A stretch of DNA of 64,000 nucleotides from CAVXNB01 sp963763085 (GCA_963763085.1 CAVXNB010000001.1:1116001-1180000), one strand, 5' to 3'; counted from the first letter of the stretch, positions 53,374 through 63,183 are shown. Numbers and translations are program-made. Notes: generated from the sequence alone by a model not told the origin.

Positions 53374-56300
53374 TCAGGCGGAGATGTTCTCGAAGGCGGC
53401 GACGCCGGCGAGGCGGTCGAGCCAGGGGCGGGCCCGGAGTCGCACGAAGATCTCCCGTGCCTCGCCCAGCACCGCTTCGGCCTCCGGCCCCCTGCCTTGA
53501 GCGACGAGCCACTCACCATGCTCGAGCAACGTGACCGCCAGCCAGAACACACCGAGGCGCGCGGAACCGGGTCGTGGCGTCGAGGAAGAGGCTGTCGACA
53601 CCGGTGTCGTCGCTCCTCGAGGCGATGCGGGCGCGGAAGCGGAGGGCCTGAGCGACGAGGAGCGGAGACGTCTCGCCCGGGCGAAGGCCCTCGATCCTCC
53701 CCAGGAGCTCCTCGGCTTTGGCGTCGTCGCCGAGGTCGAGCGCAGCCTCGATCGCTTCGTCAAAGCCGATCTTGTTGGCGATGAACGTCGTCGGAAGCGA
53801 AACGACGAGCTCCATCGCCGACTCAGCCGATGCCAACGCCCCGAGCGAGTCACCCTCGGCCAGCTGGACGCCGGCGAGGCAACACCAGTAGAGGCCCCGG
53901 GCTTGCAGTTCGTCGGTGTCCGCAAGCTCCGAGGCGGCGTCGATGAGCTCGCGAGCTCGATCGAGGTCGCCTTGATGAGCACCGATGATGGCGCCGAGGC
54001 AGGTGTCGTAGGTGCCGCTGAACTGCCCGATCTCCTCGGCGCGCTCCAGGACCTCCTCCCACCGGCCGGCGAGAAAAAGCGTCACGATGCTGCTTGCGAG
54101 CAATAGCGACTCCCACGACTTGTCCCCGGTTCTTCTCGCAAGCTCCAAGGCGGTGGCGTTGAGATCGAGCGCCTCGTCGTAGCGATCCTGATGCTCGAAG
54201 TAGGCCATCAGGTTGTTGTAGGCACGCAAGGCGGCGGCGCTCAGCTCGTGGTCCAGCGCCAGCTGCAGGGCTTGACGCAGGAGTGCATCCGCCTCGTGCC
54301 GGCGGCCGATCGACAGGAGGATCAGTGCCTTGGTGTTCAGCGCCTGGGACAGCTGCTCGGGAAGCTCGAGCTTTTCGGCCAGGTCGAGGGCGAACTCGAT
54401 CCGCGACATCCCGAGCTCCTTGTTGCCGGTGAAGTAGTACATGCGGCCGAGCTGGGCCGCGAGTGCCGCCACATCGGCGTCCATCTCGTCACTCGAGAGC
54501 ACCGCGAAGGCACGTTCCATGCGATCAATCGCCTCTTGGGGGCGGCCGTCGAAGAAGTCGATCTCCCCGAGACGGGCATTGACGCGAGCACTCGCATGGG
54601 TGCGGCCGGCGGCGTCAAACGTCGCGACGGCATCCTCGAAACGAGACCGGGCGAGCTCTGGCCGCGCCGAGAGCCAGGCCATCTGTCCCGCCCTCTCCTG
54701 CAGGACGCCGCTCGTGTCGGCGTCCTCGGAGAGAGCGAGCGCCTGCTCGAAATAACGACGAGCCTCCTCGGCGGCAGCGAGTGCGGCGGCGCGCTCGCCG
54801 GCCCGCACGAGCATCTTGCGGGCACTCGACCGCAATTCGGTCGCATCGTCCGCGTCGGGGGCCAACTCGTACGCCTCGAGGTAATGGGATGCCACCACCT
54901 CGACGATCTCTTCGTCGTCGTCTCCCCACGCCGCCTGCAGGTAGGCCGCAACGGCGAGATGCTTGTCCTTGCGCTGTCGTTTCGGGAGTGTCTCGTATGC
55001 GACGGCTCGGACGAGGTCCTGTAGGAAGCCGAAATGGCCTCGCTCGGACGACAACGGGTCGGTCTGGACCGAAAGCACCTCCTTGCGCACGAGAGAGGCC
55101 AAGAGCTCGTCGAGCGCCTCGGCGTCGAGGTCGGTGAGCGCCAGCAAGGAGGCTCGGCTGAAGGACTTCCCGATCACCGCGGCTTCCTGGAGAAGTCCCC
55201 TTTCCCCGGCGACAGCCCGTCGAGACGCGCCGCGATGAGCGCATGCAGCGTCTCGGGAATGTCGAGCTCGCCGATGGGTCCCGCAGGCTGGTAGCTCGAG
55301 CCGTCGCGCACGAGCAGGCCGCGGTCGATGAGCATCCGGACCGTCTCGACCGCGTAAAGCGGCACGCCCTCGGCACGGGCGAGGATCTGCTCGCTCATCT
55401 CCGCCGGCAGGCCCGGCACGAGGCCGGTGATGAGGTCGCGCATGGCCTTTTCGGGGAGCGGCTCGAGGTAGATCGACGTGAAATTGCGCCGGCCGGCTCC
55501 CCAATTCGGGCGTCGCTCGACGAGATCGGGGCGGGCGAGGGTGAGGACGAAGATGGCGTGGTTTCTTGACCAGTCGAGCAGGTACTCGATGAAGTCCAGC
55601 AACGAGGCGTCGGCCCATTGCATGTCCTCGAACGACAGCACGACCGGGTAGACCTCGGACATCCGCTCGAAGAAGAGACGCCAGGCGGCGAAAAGGTCCT
55701 CCTTGTCCCTCGCCGTGCGGTCCTCGAGACCGACAAGATGGGCGAGGCGAGGCTCGACCCAGCGCCGCTCGTCGGGATTCGAGACGTGCTCCTCCACCGA
55801 GGCGTGCAGCTTCGCCGCAGCTGACGCGGAGTCCTCGCCCTCGAGGATGCCGGCCCGGCCCCGGACCATCTCCGCCAGCGCCCAGTGGGCGACGCCGTCG
55901 CCGTAGGACAGGCAGCGGCCGCGGTGCCACCGGAAGACGTTCGAGAGGCCGTCGAGGTACTTGTAGAACTCCCAGGCGAGCCGGCTCTTGCCGATGCCGG
56001 CGATGCCGGTCACCGAGACGAGGTGCGCCCGTGACTCCTCCGCCGAGGTGTGGAAGAGGTCCTTCACGAGCCGAAGCTCGCGGTCGCGCCCGACGAAGGG
56101 GGCCTCGAGCCCTTCGGACTTGAGGGCACCGCCGACTCCGGCGACGACGCGGAGCGCCTCGTGCAGCGGCACCGGCTCGGCCTTGCCCTTCAGCTGGTGG
56201 GCGCCGGCATCCGCGTACACGATCGCCGCCTCGGTCGCCCGCCGGGTGGCCTCGTCGACATAGCAGCGGCCCGGTGGGGCGACGGCCTGGATGCGGGCGG

Positions 56301-56904
56301 CGGTGTTCACCCGGTCGCCGACGACGAGGCCCTCCTCGGCCGTGTCGGTCGTGGCGGCGGTGCCCGTCACGACGCCGACCCGCGCCCGGAGCCCGTTCGG
56401 GGCGTAGTCGGCCCCGTAGCTCGCGACGGCCGCGACCAGGTCGAGCGCGGCCCGCACCGCCCGCTCCGCATCGTCCTCGTTCGCCGCCGGCACGCCCCAG
56501 ACCGCCATGACGGCGTCGCCGATGAACTTCTCCACGACGCCGCCGTAGCGCGAGACGATCGCCCGGGCGAGGTCGAAGTAGCCCGAGAGCAGCTCTCGGG
56601 TCTCCTCGGGGTCGGCCGCTTCCGACAGCGGCGTGAAGCCGACCAGATCGCAAAACAAGACCGACACGAGCCGCAACTCCGTTGGCCCCCTGCCCTGTGC
56701 CGGCGGAACGGTCGGGGCGGGAGCGGGCGATTCTGGGGCTGCGCCCGCCCCGGCTCCGACCGGCGTGCCGCAGTCGGCGCAGAACGACTTGCCGGCCAGG
56801 AGCTCAGCGCCACAGGACGAGCAGCGGGCGGAAAGGGCCACGCCGCAGTTCGCGCAGAACCGCTTTGCCTCCGGAGTCTCGCCTCCACATGCCGGACAGT
56901 GCAC
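53374..56904 (-). CDS. Second zinc-ribbon / adenylate cyclase / NTPase / TPR protein, two apparent frameshifts
   Basis: GTG 56904 (HCPACGGETPEAKRFC) is chosen because it aligns with the start of the 8320 gene and has GGAGG upstream. The cyclase (FCDLVGFTPLSE, VEKFIGDAVMAVWG, VNTAARIQ) and NTPase (VTGIAGIGKSRLAWEF; SFEDMQWADASLLD) are intact. At 55197-55209 (CCCCTTTCCCC) one base seems missing, since the next frame continues ERGLLQEAAVIGKSFSRASL. At 53553-53565 one base seems extra, after which WLAVTLLEHGEWLVAQGRGP continues to the end. With both corrected the protein is about 1175 residues and collinear with the island paralogue. Two nearby compensating shifts suggest read errors, but decay is possible. 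Confidence 0.8.
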
Positions 56905-56920
56905 TTCCGCGTCCTCCACA

Positions 56921-56943
56921 GCTCGCCAGAAGGCTACGACGCC
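56921..56943 (-). promoter_or_regulatory. Conserved leader upstream of cyclase gene 2
   Basis: The minus strand reads GGCGTCGTAGCCTTC then TGGCGAGC, differing at two positions from the same-placed motif before the 8320 gene. It lies 16 bases before the GTG. Confidence 0.45.
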
Positions 56944-57313
56944 GGGCGGTCGGTGCGCACTGTCGGGGCGGCTGGAGCCGGCGGGGCGCTCGTGCGAGGC
57001 GGCCGGCGACGCCGGCGGGCGAGGCGGCGCCGGCGGGGCGGTTCAGCCGGGCGTCAGATCGAGTTCAACCAGGACGAGGACATCGGCATGGGATGCAGGC
57101 GCCAGCGGGCGCGCTTGGGGCGGCTGCCCGAGCATGCACAGGGGGCGCCACAGGCGCGGCAGACGCCGGGCTCGCGGGACGTAGCGGCCGTCACGTCGGG
57201 GGCGCCGGCCTCGGCGGAGACCGGCTGCCGGCGTCCCCTGTCGCCGGCGCCGTGGGGAGCGCAGTGCGTGATCTGGCGCCGTGCCCGGCAGCGGTGATCG
57301 CCAGGCGCCAGCC
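56944..57313. other. GC-rich gap without a clear gene
   Basis: A minus-strand frame at 57054-57194 contains VCRACGAPCACSG, a possible zinc-binding cluster, in a 46-residue product from GTG 57194. I cannot support it as a gene. Short CCGGCG-rich repeats fill 56990-57045. The promoter of cyclase gene 2 should be in the right part of this gap. Confidence 0.3.
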
Positions 57314-59653
57314 TCAGACATGGGCCGCCTCCGGCTCGGGTTGGGATGCCGGAGGGAGCTCGGCCCTGAAGGCGAGCTCGCTGGCCGGCTTCGGCCGGCT
57401 GATGCAGTACCCCTGTGCCACGTCACAGCCGAGGGTGGTCAGCAGCTCGAGCGTGGCTTGGTCCTCGATGCCTTCGGCCACTATGCGCAATCCCATCGCA
57501 TGGCCGAGCTCGATCGTCGAGCGGACCAGGTCCAGGTCGCGGTAGCTCTCCCCGCCGACCAGGCCCTGAATGAAGCTGCGGTCGAGCTTGAGCTCCCCCA
57601 CCGCCAGGCTGCTCAGGTACGCGAGCGACGTGACTCCGGCCCCGAAGTCGTCGATCGAGACGACGACGCCCAGATCGCGCAGCTCTTCGATCACGCGCCG
57701 AGAATTCTCGAACTCCGAGATCATGCAGGTCTCGGTGATCTCGAGGACGAGCGCCGAGGCGGGCAGGTCGTTGCGTTCCAGGTGGCCCCGGACCAATTCG
57801 CTGAAGCCTGGCTCGAGGAGGTTCGTGGGCGAGACGTTGACCGACACGACCATCTGACGGCCGTCGCGTCGCCATTCGGCACATTGGGCGATGCCTTCCT
57901 GGAGCACCCACTTGGTGAGCGGCCGCATGAGTCCGGCTTCCTCCGCCAGCGGAAGAAACTTGATCGGTGGCAGCAGCCCGAGCCTCGGATGCTGCCACCG
58001 CACGAGCGCCTCGACCGCCAGCACCTCGCCGGTGCGAAGGTCGAGCTGCGGCTGGTAGTGGAGCACGAGGTCACCCCCGTCGATCGCCTCTCGCAGCTCC
58101 TCGAGGAGGCGCATCTGGTCCCCGTCCTCGTCGAGGTCCGGCTCGTAGATGGCGAATGACGACTTGCCGGTCTTGGCCCGGTACATGGCGACATCGGCGC
58201 ACCAGACGAGGCCGGCGCTGTCTGTGGCGTCGGTGGGCGCCATGGCGATGCCGATGCTGGCGCTGATGCGGGCGCTGACCACATCCAGCACGAACGGTTC
58301 CTCGAGGCTCTGGGTGAGCCGCTCTGCGACCGTCGTGGCGTAGTCGGAGTCCCCGTCTATCAACACGACGGCGAACTCGTCACCACCGATGCGGACGAGC
58401 AGGTCGGAGTTTCGCAGCGAAGTCATGAGCCTGGCGCCGAGCAACTTCAAGAGCTGGTCGCCGGCCGGGTGCCCGAAGGAGTCGTTGATCTCCTTGAAAT
58501 GGTTGAGGTCGACGAACAGGAACGCCAGATGGCGTTCGGGCGTCGGCGAATCGTCGCCGTCAGCAAAGAAGTTGTCGAGAACACGGAACAGGTAACGGCG
58601 GTTGCCGAGCCCGGTCAGGTCGTCGGTGACGGACTGGCGGTGCCGCTCGAGGCTCAGCTGCTGAAGCCCTCGTACCGACAAGACGAGTCGGACTCCGACG
58701 GTGAGCAGCGTCGCGGTTGCGAGCCCGATCGCGACCCCGCCGACAGATCGCAACGTGCCGATGAGCAGCACCAAAAGGGCGGCGATGGCGCCGACCTCAG
58801 GAAAGACGAAGCCAGGTGACTGCACCGGGGCGAGCGGGTTGGCAGGGCGCCGGCGCAGCCAGACCGCCGACGACATCACGACGATGGCGGTGGGCCAGGC
58901 GATCCCGTTGAAGACGACGCCGACGTGCGAGGACCCCCAGGTGTTCGAGAACAAGTTGAACGTGTCACCGACGACGTTGAGGCCGATCCCGGTGGCGAGG
59001 AGGATCCAGGGTCCCTTCCGCTTTCCGGAGAGCAAGGCCGTAGCTCCGACGACGAGGCCGAGCAGAAGCAGGTCTCCGATCGGATAGGCCAGGCTCGTCA
59101 TGGTCGCCATCGGGCTGCCACCCGTCGAGACCACGATTGAGTGGAACACGAATGCGGCGCACACCGCGGCGGCACCGAGGCCGGCGATGATGCCGTCCAG
59201 CCAGTTCGCCGGCGTGAGCTTCTTGACCTCCCCCCGCATGAACAGCATCACCGCGACGTAACAGAACGGATAAAAGGCCAGGTAGAAGGCATCCGCCAGC
59301 GAGGGCGTCGGGGGCGTCGCGCCGCCAATGGACTCGATGTTCAATACGATGTCGCCGGTCGTCCAACAGAGCAGGCTGATGCCCAGGGCGAGCGCCACGG
59401 GCCGGATCGCCCGGTTCGTGAGGGCCCTCCCGAGGCACAACCCGACCGCGACGACCTCGACGCCGCACACGAGCCACCCGTCGAGCCATGGCCAGTACGA
59501 GGTGGTTGGACGGATGATCAGGGAGACGAGAAAACCGAAGAGAAGAAAGCCCAACAGGGCGTAGGTGGACCAGAGCAGGGTCCTCGACCGGGAGACCGGT
59601 TGGGGCTGCTCGTGGCGTCGCGTCGACCACTGATGGCTGGAGATAAGAGTCAC
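57314..59653 (-). CDS. Membrane GGDEF-EAL protein (cyclic di-GMP turnover)
   Basis: GTG 59653 gives 779 residues. About nine hydrophobic helices fill residues 30-320. The GGDEF domain has VTDDLTGLGNRRYLFRVL, an intact active site RIGGDEFAVVL and, five residues before it, the RNSD inhibitory site. The EAL domain has LAVEALVRWQHP (EAL), NVSPTNLLEPGF, LEITETCMI, SIDDFGAGVTSLAYL and VAEGIEDQATLELL. Both domains look active, so the protein can make and break cyclic di-GMP. It is divergent from ku across 154 bases. Frames further upstream lack coding character. Confidence 0.9.
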   Translation of the reverse strand: MTLISSHQWSTRRHEQPQPVSRSRTLLWSTYALLGFLLFGFLVSLIIRPTTSYWPWLDGWLVCGVEVVAVGLCLGRALTNRAIRPVALALGISLLCWTTGDIVLNIESIGGATPPTPSLADAFYLAFYPFCYVAVMLFMRGEVKKLTPANWLDGIIAGLGAAAVCAAFVFHSIVVSTGGSPMATMTSLAYPIGDLLLLGLVVGATALLSGKRKGPWILLATGIGLNVVGDTFNLFSNTWGSSHVGVVFNGIAWPTAIVVMSSAVWLRRRPANPLAPVQSPGFVFPEVGAIAALLVLLIGTLRSVGGVAIGLATATLLTVGVRLVLSVRGLQQLSLERHRQSVTDDLTGLGNRRYLFRVLDNFFADGDDSPTPERHLAFLFVDLNHFKEINDSFGHPAGDQLLKLLGARLMTSLRNSDLLVRIGGDEFAVVLIDGDSDYATTVAERLTQSLEEPFVLDVVSARISASIGIAMAPTDATDSAGLVWCADVAMYRAKTGKSSFAIYEPDLDEDGDQMRLLEELREAIDGGDLVLHYQPQLDLRTGEVLAVEALVRWQHPRLGLLPPIKFLPLAEEAGLMRPLTKWVLQEGIAQCAEWRRDGRQMVVSVNVSPTNLLEPGFSELVRGHLERNDLPASALVLEITETCMISEFENSRRVIEELRDLGVVVSIDDFGAGVTSLAYLSSLAVGELKLDRSFIQGLVGGESYRDLDLVRSTIELGHAMGLRIVAEGIEDQATLELLTTLGCDVAQGYCISRPKPASELAFRAELPPASQPEPEAAHV

Positions 59654-59807
59654 CGCAAGGAACAATCGACAGTTTGGGTGTAACTCTTTAGGGGGAGATG
59701 GAAGTGGGGGGCGATGAGGGTCGGGGGACGTCGTTTTGCGATGGCTCTGTTCAAGATGTTCGTGAAGTGATTGACTGGACGGGTCTTTCTCCCAGAAAGG
59801 AACCACG

Positions 59808-60743
59808 ATGGCCAAGGCGATCTGGACCGGGTCGCTCAGTTTCGGTCTCGTCAACGTCCCGGTAGGCCTCTATTCGGCGACGGAGGACCGTTCGATTCAC
59901 TTCAACCAGTTTCGGGCGGGCACGTCGGAGCGGATCCGGAACAAGCGCGTCAGCGAGCAGACGGGCGAGGAGGTCGCCTACGGCGACATCGTCAAGGGCT
60001 ACGACCTAGGCGGGGGCGAGTACGTCATCCTCACGCCCGATGAGCTGGCTTCGGTCGCTCCGGGCCCGTCGCGCACGATCGAGGTGACCGACTTCGTCGA
60101 GCTCGCCGACATCGACCCTATCTACTTCGACAAGCCGTACTTCCTGGCCCCGCACGGCAAGAACGGCGACCGGGCCTACGAGTTGCTGCGCCGGGTGATG
60201 GCCGAGACGAACAAGGTCGCCATCGCCACGTTCGTGATGCGGGACAAGCAGTACCTCGTGGCCGTGCGGCCCGAGAAGGCGGCGCTCGTGCTCGAGACGC
60301 TGCTGTTCGCGGACGAGGTCCGCGACCCGGTGAAGGAGATCGACGTGCTTCCCGTCGAGGCGACCTTCGAGAAGCGCGAGACCGAGATGGCCAAGCTCCT
60401 GATCGACTCCATGACGACGTCGTGGGAGCCGAAGACCTACCGCGACACCTACCGCGAGCGAGTCGAGGAGCTGATCGACCAGAAGCGCCAGGGCACCGTC
60501 GTCGTGAACGAGGGCCCGCGCGCAGAGCCGGCGCCCGTCGTCGACCTGCTGGCCGCCCTCCAGGCGAGCGTCACAGCCGCCAAGAGCCGCCAGAGCGATG
60601 GATCAGCTCACGGCGACAGCGACGCCGGCGAGAAGCCCGCGAAGAAGCCGGCCGCTCGGCGCCCGCGTGCTGCGACGGCGAAGGCCGTGGCGGACAAGGA
60701 AGCGTCCACGTCGTCCGGCAGCCGGCGGCGCAAGGCTTCCTAA
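59808..60743 (+). CDS. ku: NHEJ protein Ku
   Basis: ATG 59808 follows AAAGGAACC. The 311-residue protein begins MAKAIWTGSLSFGLVNVPVG and has IHFNQFRAGTSERIRNKRVS, DPIYFDKPYFLAPHG and the bridge segment DVLPVEATFEKRETEMAKLL. The C-terminus is a Lys/Arg/Ala-rich tail, usual for actinobacterial Ku and used to contact DNA. Ku rings bind broken ends and recruit LigD. The partner LigD genes are about 8 kb away on the other strand. Confidence 0.95.
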   Translation: MAKAIWTGSLSFGLVNVPVGLYSATEDRSIHFNQFRAGTSERIRNKRVSEQTGEEVAYGDIVKGYDLGGGEYVILTPDELASVAPGPSRTIEVTDFVELADIDPIYFDKPYFLAPHGKNGDRAYELLRRVMAETNKVAIATFVMRDKQYLVAVRPEKAALVLETLLFADEVRDPVKEIDVLPVEATFEKRETEMAKLLIDSMTTSWEPKTYRDTYRERVEELIDQKRQGTVVVNEGPRAEPAPVVDLLAALQASVTAAKSRQSDGSAHGDSDAGEKPAKKPAARRPRAATAKAVADKEASTSSGSRRRKAS

Positions 60744-60796
60744 GACTCAGCATCGGGCCCCGCGCCAGGGCCCACCCCCAAAACGAAGGAGTTTCC

Positions 60797-62095
60797 GTGC
60801 CACATCGTTTCCCCGCTCTCGTCAACGCGCCCGCTGCGATGGGGGGACGGCTGTGGTTGACGAACGGCCGTTTCTTCGACGGGACCGGAGCGGAGGTCCG
60901 CGAGGAGGCGGCCCTGCTCGTCGAGGACGGGGTGGTGGTCCGCACAGCGAGCGCGTCGGAGTCGCGCCCGGACGGGGCCAGGGTGATCGACCTCGAGGGC
61001 CGCATGCTGCTCCCTGGGTTGATGGACGCCCACACGCATGCTTCCGGCCATCCGCCGGCGACACTGAGGGGCGTTGAGGAGGTCCTGCCCGGCACGGCGG
61101 CGCACTTCCTGCAGGCCGAGCTCGCCGACCGACTGCGCCAGGGGGTCACGACCATTCGCATCGTCGGTTCGCAGAGCCTGCGCCCCCAGGAGGCGCGCCA
61201 GGCGATGCGGTACGGGGCTTTCCGGGGTCCGCGCGTGCTCACCTGCGGCAAGATCGTTTCTGCGACGGCGCCTGGTGGCCGCTTCTACGGCGACATGTAC
61301 CGGGAGGCCGACGGCCCCGACGACGTGCGCCGTGCCGTGCGCGAGCAGATCCGGGCCGGGGCCGACTTCGTCAAGGTCATGACGACGGGGGCCCGCTCGA
61401 ACGAGATGGAGGACCCCGACCCTCTCCAGCTCACCGACGAAGAGTTCGCCGCGCTCGTCGACGAGTCCCACCGACTGGGGTACAAGGTCGCCGCCCATGC
61501 CGAGGGCCTCGACGGCTGCGAGGCGGCGATCCGCCACGGAATGGACACGATCGAGCACGGGATGTACCTCCATCAGCGGCCGGACCTGCTCGAGATGATG
61601 GCGAATAACGGCCAGGTGCTCGTGCCGACGCTCTCGGGCTATTACTGGATGGCCGGCATGGGCCAAGTCGTGGACCCGAACGAGGCGGTGCTGGACACCG
61701 AGATGCCGGCGATGCTGGTCGAGCTCGCGAACTACAACCTGGAGCAGGGCGCACTCACCATGCGGGCGGCGAAGAAGGCAGGCGTGAAGATCGCCCTCGG
61801 CAGTGACGCCGACACGGTCGGTCTCGAGCTGCTGCGGATGGTCCACCACGGGTTGTCGCCGCTCGAGGCGCTCGTTGCCGCCACCGGCGTCGCCTCGGAA
61901 GCCCTCGGCCTGAGCGAGCACGTCGGCACCATCGAGGAAGGCAAGCTCGCCGACCTGTTGATCGTCGACGGCGACGTGCTGTCAGAGCCCGAGCTTCTCT
62001 GCGACCCGAGCCGCATCTGGCTCGTCATCCAGCTCGGGGCGCCGGTGGCGGGGCAGGCGCTCGAGCGGGCGCTCGCCGGCTTCGGCGACCGGTAA
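60797..62095 (+). CDS. Amidohydrolase (imidazolonepropionase/prolidase-like)
   Basis: GTG 60797 follows GAAGGAG. The 432-residue protein has the metal-binding HxH in LMDAHTHASGH, the Lys in ADFVKVMTTGARS, the His in KVAAHAEGLDG, His in TIEHGMYLHQ and Asp in ALGSDADTVGLELL. It closes with EHVGTIEEGKLADLLIVDGD, typical for amidohydrolases of the Xaa-Pro dipeptidase/Sgx9260 kind. The substrate is unknown. It is 53 bases downstream of ku, perhaps on the same transcript. Confidence 0.87.
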   Translation: MPHRFPALVNAPAAMGGRLWLTNGRFFDGTGAEVREEAALLVEDGVVVRTASASESRPDGARVIDLEGRMLLPGLMDAHTHASGHPPATLRGVEEVLPGTAAHFLQAELADRLRQGVTTIRIVGSQSLRPQEARQAMRYGAFRGPRVLTCGKIVSATAPGGRFYGDMYREADGPDDVRRAVREQIRAGADFVKVMTTGARSNEMEDPDPLQLTDEEFAALVDESHRLGYKVAAHAEGLDGCEAAIRHGMDTIEHGMYLHQRPDLLEMMANNGQVLVPTLSGYYWMAGMGQVVDPNEAVLDTEMPAMLVELANYNLEQGALTMRAAKKAGVKIALGSDADTVGLELLRMVHHGLSPLEALVAATGVASEALGLSEHVGTIEEGKLADLLIVDGDVLSEPELLCDPSRIWLVIQLGAPVAGQALERALAGFGDR

Positions 62096-62107
62096 CCGGC
62101 ACTCCTC

Positions 62108-62204
62108 GCCGGGCCGCTCCTCTCGGGCGGGTCGGGCGGCGGTGGCTGATCGCCGGGCCGCTCCTCTCGGGCGGCGGTGGCTGATCGCCGGCCGCTCCCC
62201 TCGG
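62108..62204. repeat. Imperfect direct repeat of about 43 bases
   Basis: CGCCGGGCCGCTCCTCTCGG followed by GCGG and a GGTGGCTGAT end occurs twice, with a partial third unit (GCCGGCCGCTCCCCTCGG). It lies just after the amidohydrolase stop and before palindromic copy 4. Confidence 0.75.
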
Positions 62205-62224
62205 CCTATTCAATTTCAACGAAA

Positions 62225-62278
62225 AACTTGCCTCCGATCGAGATTGCGACCAGTCGCAATCTGTTTGGGAAGCAAGTT
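62225..62278. repeat. Palindromic repeat, copy 4
   Basis: Left outer arm AACTTGCCTCC, right outer arm GGAAGCAAGTT with one change (a G-U pair is still possible on one strand). The inner stem AGATTGCGAC, CA, GTCGCAATCT is perfect. It is flanked by AT-rich DNA on both sides, in the gap between the amidohydrolase and the ABC operon. Confidence 0.88.
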
Positions 62279-62367
62279 TGCAAAGAAAAACCACTCATCC
62301 CGGCATCGCTGATCGTTGCGAGGAAGATGCGGGCGACCAGGCACCTCGCTCAAGGTCGCGACCCACC

Positions 62368-62407
62368 TTGACAAAAGTAGGCTTTCCGCTACTATACAGA
62401 GTATAGT
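62368..62407 (+). promoter_or_regulatory. Promoter with operator for the ABC exporter operon
   Basis: TTGACA (62368-62373) is followed by TACTAT at 16 bases or TATACA at 19 bases. The -10 area is covered by a perfect inverted repeat, ACTATAC, AGA, GTATAGT (62391-62407). A PadR- or TetR-type repressor could bind there; none is encoded in the visible part. Confidence 0.6.
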
Positions 62408-62463
62408 CCTTGGTGCGCTACTGCACTGAGCACCTTGAATGTGGGAAGGAAGGTGGGAAGGCG

Positions 62464-63183
62464 ATGAGCCTGCTCGAACTGCGTGACATCTCGAAGTTCT
62501 ACGGTGAGGGAGCGACGGTCGTCCACGCGCTCGAGGACATCGACCTATCGGTCGACGAGGGCCACCTCGTCGCGGTGATGGGGCCGTCAGGATCGGGGAA
62601 GTCGACGTTGCTCACGATCGCCGGCAGCTTGGAGGAGCCGACGAGCGGCGAGGTCCGCATCTCGGGGGTGTCGCTCTCGACCATGTCCCGCAACGACAAG
62701 GCACGACTACGGCGAAGGACCATCGGCTACGTGTTCCAGGACTTCAATCTGCTCCCAGGCCTGACTGCGGCGGAAAATGTTTCGTTGCCGCTCGAGCTCG
62801 ACGGCATCCCGGCGCGCAAGGCACACAACGCCGGCATGGCAGCCCTCGAGCAGCTCGGGCTCGCGGATCGCGCCGGCCACTTCCCGGACCAGCTCTCCGG
62901 CGGCGAACGCCAGCGGGTCGCGATCGCCCGAGCCGGCGTCGGGGAGCGCCGTCTCCTCTTGGCGGACGAGCCTTCCGGTGCACTCGACTCGACGAACAGC
63001 GAGTCCGTCATGCGGATGATCCTCGACGCTTGCAAGCGTGGGGTAGGCGCGGTCGTGGTCACCCACGACGCCCACCTCGCGTCTTGGGCCGACCGGGTCG
63101 TGTTTCTCCGGGACGGGCGTGCCGTCGACCAGGTCACGCCGGATTCACCCGACTCGCTCGTCGCGCCCGTGCCTGGCGCGTGA
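62464..63183 (+). CDS. ABC transporter ATP-binding protein (MacB/LolD type)
   Basis: ATG 62464 has GGAAGG upstream. The 239-residue ATPase has Walker A MGPSGSGKSTLL, Q-loop YVFQDFNLLPGLTAAENVSL, signature QLSGGERQRVAIARA, Walker B LLLADEPSGALDS and the switch His in VVVTHDAHLASWADR. The LPGLTAAENVxLPLxLxG pattern is typical of ATPases partnered with FtsX-like permeases that move lipids, peptides or drugs. The permease follows 43 bases later. Confidence 0.92.
   Translation: MSLLELRDISKFYGEGATVVHALEDIDLSVDEGHLVAVMGPSGSGKSTLLTIAGSLEEPTSGEVRISGVSLSTMSRNDKARLRRRTIGYVFQDFNLLPGLTAAENVSLPLELDGIPARKAHNAGMAALEQLGLADRAGHFPDQLSGGERQRVAIARAGVGERRLLLADEPSGALDSTNSESVMRMILDACKRGVGAVVVTHDAHLASWADRVVFLRDGRAVDQVTPDSPDSLVAPVPGA

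Noticed and set aside
57054..57194. Small Cys-rich reading frame (CRACGAPCACSG)
   Set aside because: No ribosome site, no recognised relatives, and in a GC-rich gap where open frames occur by chance.
62025..62294. Frames through the palindromic elements (for example KLASQTDCDWSQSRSEASF)
   Set aside because: Equivalent false peptides appear at all four repeat copies on both strands; they reflect the repeat and not a protein.
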